Assembly: GCF_000971195.1 (NCBI RefSeq)
Contig: NZ_BBLZ01000008.1
Location: 1 to 37,599 of the forward strand
Length of the DNA: 37,599 nt
Origin: Demequina soli
GTDB lineage: Bacteria > Actinomycetota > Actinomycetes > Actinomycetales > Demequinaceae
Reading direction: 5' to 3'
Shown here: positions 15,994 to 22,762 of the stretch, piece by piece
Layout: each line of letters opens with the position of its first letter
Numbering within the stretch: position 1 is the first letter of the stretch
Program-made: the position numbers and the translations under genes
The notes under the pieces: generated by a model
The model's input: only the letters and a program-made list of their open reading frames with translations
What the model was told of the DNA's origin: nothing
Databases searched by the model: none

Positions 15994-16848
15994 ATGGAGC
16001 CCATCCTGGATGCCGCCGCCCGGGCGGCCGTCGGCGAGGCCATGCGCCGCGTCGCGGACGCCGAGATCCGTCCCCGCTTCCGCGCCCTCGCGGAGCACCA
16101 CGTGCACCTCAAGGGACCCGGCGACTACGTCACCGAGGCCGATCTCGAGGCCGAGCGGGCGCTCACGCCGATCCTCCGAGAGATCCTCGACGTGCCCGTC
16201 GTGGGCGAGGAGGCCACCGCGGCCGACCCGACCGTGCCGGCCGTGCTCGCGACCGAGGGCACGGCGTGGACCGTGGATCCGGTGGACGGCACCGCGAACT
16301 TCGTCGACGGCTCCGAGACCTACGCGGTGATGGTCGGGCTCGTCGAGAACGGCGTGCCGGTGGGCGGCTGGATCCTCCAGCCGGAGCTCGGGCACCTGTT
16401 CGAGGCGCTCCAGGGCGTGGGCGCGTTCGTCGACGGGCGGTCGCTGTCCGCCGGCGTCGAGGCGTCGCGCGGCGCCGAGGCGCTCGCGTCGCTGCGCGGC
16501 GAGGAGCCCCGCGGCGCGGTGTCGCTCAAGTACGCCGCCGACGGCGTGCGCGAGGGGTTGCTGGCCGCCGAGCCCGAGCTGGGCGGCTACGACGAGCTGC
16601 GCATGTGCGCGGGCTTCGACTACGCGGACCTGGTGTCGCAGCGGGTCGGCTACCTCGTCTACACGCGCGCCAAGCCGTGGGACCACGTGCCGGGCGCCGC
16701 GATCGCCGCCGAGGCGGGCTTCACCGTGGGCCGCATCGACGGCTCGGGCTACCTGCCGTCGATCGAGACGGGCGCGCCGCTGCTCGCCGCCCGCACCGAC
16801 CGTTGGGAGTCGATCCGCGAGGTGCTCGTGAGGAACCTGGGGCTGTAG
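15994..16848 (+). CDS. Inositol-monophosphatase-family phosphatase
   Basis: A 284-residue Mg-dependent phosphatase of the IMPase/FBPase/CysQ superfamily. Metal ligands are visible in GEEA (Glu72-Glu73) and WTVDPVDGTANFV (DPVDGT, 95-100), with the C-terminal motif PWDHVPGAAIAAEAG. VTEADLEAER (46-55) is the conserved N-terminal element. The likely substrate is inositol phosphate, histidinol phosphate or a related sugar phosphate; relatives in actinobacteria include histidinol phosphatase and SuhB-type enzymes, which cannot be told apart here. The start at 15994 has no ribosome site. It converges on nrdG with a 15-base gap. Confidence 0.88.
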   Translation: MEPILDAAARAAVGEAMRRVADAEIRPRFRALAEHHVHLKGPGDYVTEADLEAERALTPILREILDVPVVGEEATAADPTVPAVLATEGTAWTVDPVDGTANFVDGSETYAVMVGLVENGVPVGGWILQPELGHLFEALQGVGAFVDGRSLSAGVEASRGAEALASLRGEEPRGAVSLKYAADGVREGLLAAEPELGGYDELRMCAGFDYADLVSQRVGYLVYTRAKPWDHVPGAAIAAEAGFTVGRIDGSGYLPSIETGAPLLAARTDRWESIREVLVRNLGL

Positions 16849-16863
16849 GCGGGACGCCCGGGC

Positions 16864-17589
16864 TCAGCGGCGCTGGAGGTCCGGGAGGTCGTCGTGACCG
16901 ATCACGTCGAACAGGCCGCGGCCGCCGAGGCGACGACGGTAGTCGGCGGACGCGTGGCAGGCCTCGGCCTGCTGGAGCACCGGGGCGTGGGCGCCGAGGC
17001 GCACGATCTCGCGCACCGTCGCGAACACGTCCTCGCGGGTGTGCACGGTGGGGTCGACCGTGAACTGCAGCTCGTAGTCCACGCCGGAGTCGACGAGCGC
17101 CTCGAGCGAGTTCCACGCCTGGAAGCCGGCCGTGTCGGTGCCCGTGATGCGGGTGTACATCTCGGGGGTGCCCTTGATGTCGAAGCCGACCCAGTCGACC
17201 TCGGGCAGCACGGACGCGAGGCGACCCGGGTGGGCGCCCATCGTGTGGATGCCGATCGCGTAGCCCATCGCGCGGGCCTCGCGGATCGCGGGGATGAGGC
17301 CGTCCTGACGGCTCGGCTCGCCGCCGCCGAACACGACGGCGTCGACCAGGCTGCGGTGCGCCTCGAGCTGCTCGAGGACCTCGGCCCACGCGACGCGGCC
17401 GGCCTCGGACGGATCGTGGCTCTCGGGGTGGCGGCAGTAGGCGCAGCGCCACGGGCACCCCTGCAGCGTGACGGTCGCGGCGATGCGGCCGGGCCAGGCG
17501 GTGACGCCCGAGGAGCGGAAGTCGGCGATCGCGAGCGCGTGCGCGGACTGCGCGGCGATGGCGGTGATGTCGAGCTCGGTGGTGGACAT
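16864..17589 (-). CDS. nrdG: Anaerobic ribonucleotide reductase activase-like radical SAM protein
   Basis: A 241-residue radical SAM enzyme. CPWRCAYC (Cys45, Cys49, Cys52) gives the CxxxCxxC of the 4Fe-4S cluster, DAVVFGGGEPSRQ is the GGE motif, and WVGFDIKGTPEMY continues the barrel. This matches the actinobacterial NrdG group, which installs the glycyl radical on class III ribonucleotide reductase NrdD. No nrdD lies in the window, whereas nrdD usually comes directly before nrdG. The ATG at 17589 has AGGAGG upstream. The same frame is open for 86 further codons to a GTG at 17847 with a good -10 box, but this stretch has only about 78% G/C at third positions and strong hairpins, so I read it as leader. 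Confidence 0.83.
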   Translation of the reverse strand: MSTTELDITAIAAQSAHALAIADFRSSGVTAWPGRIAATVTLQGCPWRCAYCRHPESHDPSEAGRVAWAEVLEQLEAHRSLVDAVVFGGGEPSRQDGLIPAIREARAMGYAIGIHTMGAHPGRLASVLPEVDWVGFDIKGTPEMYTRITGTDTAGFQAWNSLEALVDSGVDYELQFTVDPTVHTREDVFATVREIVRLGAHAPVLQQAEACHASADYRRRLGGRGLFDVIGHDDLPDLQRR

Positions 17590-17603
17590 GGGGCGTGCCT
17601 CCT

Positions 17604-17847
17604 GAGTCGGCAGGGCCGCGGGATCTCCGCGGCGGCCTGCTCCGACGTCCGGTGCGGACGTCTTCAGGGTGCGCCGAAGCGGCCTCGTGGGCCGTGCCGA
17701 CACACCGTCGTCGTGGGTTTCGTTGGCGAGCGGGCGGCGGTCTCCCACCAGCACCTTCTCGACGTGACCATTCTCACCCGGAACGGGGTCCGGCAGGACC
17801 GTGGAAGGCGTCTCCGCCAGGGGTCCCGCCGCGAACGTCGATGTCAC
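17604..17847 (-). promoter_or_regulatory. Structured leader of nrdG
   Basis: Transcription probably starts near 17847. In the leader an 8-bp perfect hairpin (GACGTCCG / CGGACGTC, 3-base loop, 17644-17662) is followed by a 12-bp stem with a 2-base bulge (17610-17640), which ends 7 bases before the AGGAGG ribosome site (17598-17603). Such stems could hide or expose the site or end transcription. I tried to fit the cobalamin riboswitch pattern and could not. The remaining stretch 17860-18031, up to the methyltransferase stop, holds short GC-rich inverted repeats such as CGGTGT/ACACCG but no gene. Confidence 0.5.
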
Positions 17848-17853
17848 GTCTCA

Positions 17854-17859
17854 ACGTTA
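17854..17859 (-). promoter_or_regulatory. -10 box for the nrdG leader
   Basis: On the minus strand TAACGT is 6 bases before a GTG (17847) that opens the frame running into nrdG. It lies in the most AT-rich patch of this gap. Confidence 0.45.
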
Positions 17860-18031
17860 GTTTTGCCACTCCGTGTCCGCCTCGGACCAGGGTCCCGATT
17901 CCGGTGTTATCCGGACCACACCGAGACCAAGGTTCGGCAAAGGATCGCGGGCGCGCCCCAAGCCCGCACCATGACACTGCCCCGGGTGAATTCCCTGGAA
18001 ACTCCCAGTGAGATGGGCCACACACGGACGC

Positions 18032-19537
18032 CTACGCGAGGAATCCGTCCGCCACCAGCTCGCGGACGGCGGGCACCAGCCCCGCGATCATCCGTGCCGA
18101 GTCGACGTCCAACAGGGCCGCGAGCGCGTGCGCGATCTGGCCCGCGGTGAGCTCGCCGTCGCATGCGCCGACGAAGCCCGCGAGCGCGGTGTCCATGGAG
18201 ATCGAGCGCCCGAGCCCCGCGCCCTGGCGCAGCAGGATGTACGACGGGTCCGCCTGCAGCACCGGCCCGTACTGCTCGCGCGTGACGTCCGCCGCGGCCG
18301 TCCACGCGGTGGCGAGCAGCGCATCGTCCGTCAGCGAGGCGACGCGGTCGTGGGCGGCCATCGCGGCCACGAGGTACCCGCCGAAGGGCTCCTGGAGCGG
18401 GCCCTCGTGCTGCTCGAGGCGGCGCAGGGTCGGCATCCCGGACAGCGGGCGGCGCAGGAGCACCATGCCGAAGCCCACCGCGCGCACGCCGCGGGCGTCG
18501 AAGTCGGACAGGTAGGCGCGGTAGGCGGACTCGAACTCCGCGCGGCCGCGCTCGGGGGTGACGCCGGCGTCACGCAGCCACGTCTCGGCGTACTCGGCGG
18601 CGTCGAGCTGGTCGCGCTCGATCACCCACGCGTCGAGCGGCACGGGGGACGCCTCCAGCCACGCCTCGAGGGACTCGCTCCACGACTCGCCGTGGATCTC
18701 CCAGTTGCCGAGCATCTGGGCGACGCCGCCCGGCGCGAGCACCGTCCCCACGGTCGACACCAGCGAGGACACGATCCCGTCGCCGGGCACCCCGGACGCG
18801 CGGTACTCGAAGCTCGGCGCCCCCTCGGGCGTGATGACGAACGGCGGGTTCGACACCACGAGGTCGAACTCCTCCCCCGCGACCGGCTCGAGCATCGACC
18901 CCTCGCGCAGGTCCCAGCCCTCGATGCCGTTGAGCGCCTGGTTGAACGCCGTGAACGCGAGCGCGCGGCGCGAGATGTCCGTCGCCACCACCGACCGGGA
19001 GTGCAGCGAGGCGTGCATGGCCTGGACGCCGCAGCCCGTGCCGAGGTCGAGGACCCGCCCGACCGGCGCGCGCATCGTCATCCCCGCGAGGGTGAGCGAG
19101 GCGCCGCCGATGCCGAGCACGTGGTCGTCGCGCAGGCGCCGCCCGGTGACGGCCTCGCCCTGGTCCGAGGCGACCCACCACTGGGACTCACCGCCCTCGC
19201 CCACCGTGGCATACGGGCGGAGGTCCACGCGGGCGCGCGCCTCGTCTCCGTCCACGTCGATCAGCCCCGCGCGCGCCGCGCCCTCCGCGGTCGCCGTCGG
19301 CAGCGCGGCGTCGAGGTCGCGCGTGGGGACGGTGTCGCCGAGGAGGAAGAGCCGGGTGAGCGTCGCCTCGGGGGTGGACGATGCGCGGGCGGCCAGGCGC
19401 GCGGGCAGCACCTGCTCGCGGCCGAGGGCGCGCATCGCGCGGTCGCCGACCACGGCCTCGACGGAGTCGACGGTCCAGGTGGCGAGGTCGGCGCGGAGGG
19501 CGTCGGCGGCGGCGGGGTCGAGGGTCGGAGCGTTCAC
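18032..19537 (-). CDS. Class I SAM-dependent methyltransferase (DUF7059/PrmC-like)
   Basis: A 501-residue methyltransferase of the architecture common in actinobacteria: a helical N-terminal domain (about 1-130, DUF7059 type), a Rossmann methyltransferase core with VLDLGTGCG (162-170) and the catalytic NPPF (230-233), and a long C-terminal domain (about 330-501). NPPF marks enzymes that methylate the amide or amino nitrogen of Gln, Asn or adenine, so a protein or nucleic-acid target is likely; the substrate is unknown. Two GTG starts exist: 19561 and 19537. I choose 19537 because TAGCCT lies 7 bases upstream, giving a leaderless start. Confidence 0.85.
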   Translation of the reverse strand: MNAPTLDPAAADALRADLATWTVDSVEAVVGDRAMRALGREQVLPARLAARASSTPEATLTRLFLLGDTVPTRDLDAALPTATAEGAARAGLIDVDGDEARARVDLRPYATVGEGGESQWWVASDQGEAVTGRRLRDDHVLGIGGASLTLAGMTMRAPVGRVLDLGTGCGVQAMHASLHSRSVVATDISRRALAFTAFNQALNGIEGWDLREGSMLEPVAGEEFDLVVSNPPFVITPEGAPSFEYRASGVPGDGIVSSLVSTVGTVLAPGGVAQMLGNWEIHGESWSESLEAWLEASPVPLDAWVIERDQLDAAEYAETWLRDAGVTPERGRAEFESAYRAYLSDFDARGVRAVGFGMVLLRRPLSGMPTLRRLEQHEGPLQEPFGGYLVAAMAAHDRVASLTDDALLATAWTAAADVTREQYGPVLQADPSYILLRQGAGLGRSISMDTALAGFVGACDGELTAGQIAHALAALLDVDSARMIAGLVPAVRELVADGFLA

Positions 19538-19544
19538 GTCCTCG

Positions 19545-19550
19545 AGGCTA
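19545..19550 (-). promoter_or_regulatory. -10 box deciding the methyltransferase start
   Basis: On the minus strand TAGCCT lies 7 bases before the GTG at 19537. If it is the true -10 box, the upstream GTG at 19561 cannot be the start. Confidence 0.45.
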
Positions 19551-19601
19551 GTGCGGACCACCGTTGACCGCCCACGCGGCCGCGACGCCTCGGTGGCATC
19601 G

Positions 19602-19627
19602 GATCGTGCGATCGATGCTGCACGATC
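19602..19627. repeat. Perfect 8-bp inverted repeat upstream of the methyltransferase promoter
   Basis: GATCGTGC (19602-19609) and GCACGATC (19620-19627) flank a 10-base spacer that itself contains GATCGATG. It could be an operator or part of a terminator for the peptidase gene. Confidence 0.4.
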
Positions 19628-19656
19628 GGGACAGCGGCAGCGCCTGGTGCGATCCG

Positions 19657-19685
19657 CCGGCGGGCACCGGGCTGGCGCCCGCCGG
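19657..19685 (-). terminator. Terminator hairpin after the M20 peptidase gene
   Basis: CCGGCGGGC (19657-19665) pairs perfectly with GCCCGCCGG (19677-19685) around an 11-base loop, 20 bases beyond the stop codon. No T-run follows. Confidence 0.5.
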
Positions 19686-19705
19686 GGCCGCCGCGAGGGG
19701 GTGGC

Positions 19706-21064
19706 TCAGGCGAGCCGCTCCGAGGTGAGCAGCGCGCGATAGAACGCGACTCCCCTGCCCAGGGACTCGACCTCGACCTTCTCGTTCGGCCCGTGCACGG
19801 CCTCGCGCTGGGTCCGCGACATGCGCAGCGGCGCGAAGCGGTAGGTCGCGCCCGCCGCGGGTGCGAGGTAGCGCGAGTCCGACGCGGCGAGCATGACGTA
19901 CGGGATGGCGAGGGCCTCGGGGTAGGACTCCCCGACGGCCTCGACCAGGGCGGCCCAGCGGGCGTCGTCACCGCGCGGGGAGACGGGCGACGGCTCGGAC
20001 GGGGACTCGACCGCGATGGCGACCCGCGCATCGTCCACCGTGCGGCGCACGTGCTCCACGGCCTCGGACACGCTCGACCCGACCGCGATGCGGATGTTGA
20101 GCACGGCGGTCGCGCGGGTGGCGAGGACGTTGTGGGCGGGGCTGCCCTCGAGCTGGGTGATCGCGACGGTGGTGCGCACCATCGCGGCGAGCTCCGGCGA
20201 CAGGCGCGGCATCACGCGCGCGAGGAGTCCCCGGAGGGACGATGCGCGGCGCAGCAGCGCGCCGAGCGGACCCCGGAGGCGCCCGCCCACCAGGGAGAGC
20301 ATCTCGACGGAGACGTCGTTGACCGCGGCCGGGTGGGGGTGCGCCTCGATGCGGGTGAGCGCACGCGCGAGGATGCCGGGCGCGGACTCCTTGGGCGGCG
20401 TCGACGCGTGCCCGCCGAGCCCCTCGACGGTGAGCCGCAGGTCCACGATCCCCTTCTCGGAGACGCCGATCACGGCCGCCTCGCCGTCGAGCCCGGGGAA
20501 CGCGCCGGTCGCGACCGCGCCGCCCTCGTCGAGCACGAGCCACGGGGTGACGCCGCGCTCCGCGAGCAGCGCCGCGGCGGTGGTGGCGCAGTCACCGTAC
20601 GACTCCTCGTCTGCGCCCATGAGGAGGTAGAGGTCGCTTGCGGGGCTCCAGTCCTCCGCGAGCAGCGACTCGACGGCCTCGAGCATGACGGTGAGCGCGC
20701 CCTTGTCGTCGAGCGCGCCGCGGCCGTGGACCCAGCCGTCCGCGATGACGCCGGCGAAGGGCTCGTGCTCCCAGCCCTCGGCGGCCCAGTCGTGCGGGAC
20801 GGGGACCACGTCCTGATGCGCCATGAGCACCACGGGGCGCTCGGCGGCGGCGCCCGGGACGCGGACGAGCAGGCCGGCGCGGCCCACGGTCTCCACCGCG
20901 TGGGCGAAGGTCCGGGGATAGAAGGTGCGCAGCGCATCGTGCAGCGCGGTGAACGATGCGGCGGTGGCGTCGTCGTGCGGACCGGCGTCCCTGGGGGTGA
21001 CGGTCGGGATGCGGATGAGGGCGGCGAGGCGCTCGGCGACCTCCTCGGCGGCGGGGACGCTCAC
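19706..21064 (-). CDS. M20-family metallopeptidase
   Basis: A 452-residue zinc peptidase of the M20 family (carboxypeptidase PM20D1/CPS1-like, DapE/ArgE superfamily). Zinc ligands and catalytic residues are visible: His83 and the next Asp in MAHQDVVPVP, HGRGALDDKG (113-122), the Glu pair in GADEESYG (153-154) and the C-terminal histidine in EAVHGPNEKV. A dimerisation domain with GLGGHASTPP lies between. It should cleave peptides or N-acyl amino acids in the cytoplasm. The GTG start at 21064 overlaps the stop of the MFS transporter as GTGA, so the two are translated together; import of a substrate by the transporter and hydrolysis by this enzyme is a reasonable inference. Confidence 0.9.
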   Translation of the reverse strand: MSVPAAEEVAERLAALIRIPTVTPRDAGPHDDATAASFTALHDALRTFYPRTFAHAVETVGRAGLLVRVPGAAAERPVVLMAHQDVVPVPHDWAAEGWEHEPFAGVIADGWVHGRGALDDKGALTVMLEAVESLLAEDWSPASDLYLLMGADEESYGDCATTAAALLAERGVTPWLVLDEGGAVATGAFPGLDGEAAVIGVSEKGIVDLRLTVEGLGGHASTPPKESAPGILARALTRIEAHPHPAAVNDVSVEMLSLVGGRLRGPLGALLRRASSLRGLLARVMPRLSPELAAMVRTTVAITQLEGSPAHNVLATRATAVLNIRIAVGSSVSEAVEHVRRTVDDARVAIAVESPSEPSPVSPRGDDARWAALVEAVGESYPEALAIPYVMLAASDSRYLAPAAGATYRFAPLRMSRTQREAVHGPNEKVEVESLGRGVAFYRALLTSERLA

Positions 21065-22503
21065 GCCGCGGCCGCCTCCGGCTCGGGCGCGTTGGCGCGG
21101 AACGCGACCTTGGGCACGGCGAACAGGCACAGCGCGGCGACGATCGCGGTGCCGCCGCAGATCGCCCACACCGTGACGTAGCCGCTGAGCGTGCCGGCGG
21201 TGGACCCGCCCGCGCCGGAGGCCGCCCCGCTCACGAGCGCGACCGCGAAGGCCGCGGAGGCGAACGAGCCACCGATGGTCTTGGTGGTGTTGGTGAGCCC
21301 GGTCGCCATCGCGGTCTGGTGCGCGGGCGCGGCGGAGGCCGCCGCTGCCGGCAGGGCGGCGACGAGCGCGCCCGAGCCCAGGCCCGCCACGACCATGCAC
21401 GTCACCACCACGGCGGTGGACCCGTGCAGCGGGATGAGGGCCAGGTATCCGCCCGCGACCAGGAACGATGCGGCGATCAGCACCGCGCGCGGGCTGTACC
21501 GGGCGCTGAGGCGGGCGAACAGCAGCGCGCCGACCAGCAGCGACATCACGTACGCGCCGATGAGGTACGACGCGGTGGCGGACGTGAGGCCGAGGCCGTA
21601 GCCGACCTCGGAGGGGTCGGTGCGCGCGAACGTCGACAGCGGCCCCTGGGCGCCGAGCACGCTCACGCCGAACAGGCCCGCGGTGAGGATGACGGGCCAG
21701 ACGGTCGGCGACTTGATGAGCGCGATGTCGACGAGCGGGTCCTTCGCGCGGCCCTCGGTGCGGACGAACAGCCACATGAGAGCGAGCCCGGCCGCGATCG
21801 TGAGGACGACCCACGGGGTGAAGCCGTCGAGCCGCACGAGGGACAGCCCGCCGGTGAGGGTGAGGAGGCTCAACGTGAGGAGCACGGTGCCGCGGGTGTC
21901 GATCGTGCCCTCGTGGCGGACGCCCGTGTCGGGGACCTTGAGGAGCACGACGAAGAACGCGACGGTGACGAGCGCGGCGGGGACGGCGAGGGTGGCCCAC
22001 AAGGGCAGCATCGAGCCGAGCTGGCCGCCCGCGAGCGCGCCGAGGATCGCACCCGCCTGCAGCGCGGCGACGATGACCCCGGCGCCGCGGCGCGTGAGGG
22101 CGGCGCCGTCCTCGCGGCCACGGGCGCGCGAGTGGATGATCGCCACGTTGAGCGGCAGCCACACCACGTAGAAGCCCTGGATGGCCCACGCGAGCACGTA
22201 GAGCGGGAAGCTCGGCGCGAGCGCGACGCCCCAGGAGGCCAGCGCCGTCACGACGAGCGACCCGAGCAGCACCTTGCGGTGGCCGACGATGTCGCCCAGC
22301 CGCGCGAGCACGGGGACCACGATCGCGCTGAGAAGCAGCTGGGCGGCCTCGAACCAGTTGACGTCCGCATCGTGGATGCCGAGGTGCCGCGCGATGTCCG
22401 TGAGCAGGGGCGTGTAGTAGCCCTGCAGGACTCCCGAGGTGCCCTCGACGACGACGAGCGCGCCGACGACGCCGCCCGCCAGCTTGGTGTTCATCCGTGC
22501 CAT
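21061..22503 (-). CDS. MFS transporter
   Basis: A 480-residue major facilitator with about 14 hydrophobic segments, like drug:H+ antiporters of the DHA2 type. RLGDIVGHRKVLLG, near residue 70, is the conserved cytoplasmic loop 2-3 motif (GxxxDRxGRR-like). An acidic/amide-rich first helix and a charged loop (KDPLVDIALIKSP) in the middle are typical. Substrate cannot be assigned; coupling to the M20 peptidase suggests a peptide or acyl-amino acid, although drug export is also possible. The start is ATG 22503 or 22494. Neither has a ribosome site; a weak CACGAT lies 6 bases before 22503. A dispersed repeat lies 60 bases upstream. Confidence 0.87.
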   Translation of the reverse strand: MARMNTKLAGGVVGALVVVEGTSGVLQGYYTPLLTDIARHLGIHDADVNWFEAAQLLLSAIVVPVLARLGDIVGHRKVLLGSLVVTALASWGVALAPSFPLYVLAWAIQGFYVVWLPLNVAIIHSRARGREDGAALTRRGAGVIVAALQAGAILGALAGGQLGSMLPLWATLAVPAALVTVAFFVVLLKVPDTGVRHEGTIDTRGTVLLTLSLLTLTGGLSLVRLDGFTPWVVLTIAAGLALMWLFVRTEGRAKDPLVDIALIKSPTVWPVILTAGLFGVSVLGAQGPLSTFARTDPSEVGYGLGLTSATASYLIGAYVMSLLVGALLFARLSARYSPRAVLIAASFLVAGGYLALIPLHGSTAVVVTCMVVAGLGSGALVAALPAAAASAAPAHQTAMATGLTNTTKTIGGSFASAAFAVALVSGAASGAGGSTAGTLSGYVTVWAICGGTAIVAALCLFAVPKVAFRANAPEPEAAAA

Positions 22504-22563
22504 CCGGGCATCGTGCCAGGTGCGTGTGTCGCGGGTGTTGCGGCGCGCGGGCGCGTCCCACCC

Positions 22564-22665
22564 GACCGCTCCCCACACACCGCCGTGGATGTGAACGTTC
22601 GCCCTCTGCCACTCGCGTCGCGAATCCCGAGAAGGGCACCCGCGACTGCATCTCGCGTGTGGAGC
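22564..22665 (-). repeat. Copy 2 of the ~101-bp dispersed repeat
   Basis: On the minus strand it has the same blocks as copy 1 (3440-3540): GCTCCACACG, then after 31 bases TTCGCGACGCGAG, then GTGTGGGG followed by A and GCGGTC. It lies between the hppA stop and the MFS start. The gap 22504-22762 holds no gene. Confidence 0.6.
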
Positions 22666-22762
22666 ACGGTAACGGCATGGAGTGTCACGCCGGTACGGGG
22701 CCGGGCGCGGCGCCCGTCCTCTGGGGGGTGGGTCGGGCGCCGCGCCGCCTCCGGGGGCGCGC

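Noticed and set aside
17590..17847. Cobalamin riboswitch before nrdG, suggested by GGGTGAGAAT and ACTCAGGA fragments
   Set aside because: The order and the conserved core boxes of the riboswitch could not be found, and ACTCAGGA overlaps the ribosome site. A covariance search would decide.
18032..19561. Start of the methyltransferase at the GTG 19561
   Set aside because: A -10 box at 19545-19550 fits the downstream GTG at 19537, and no ribosome site serves 19561.
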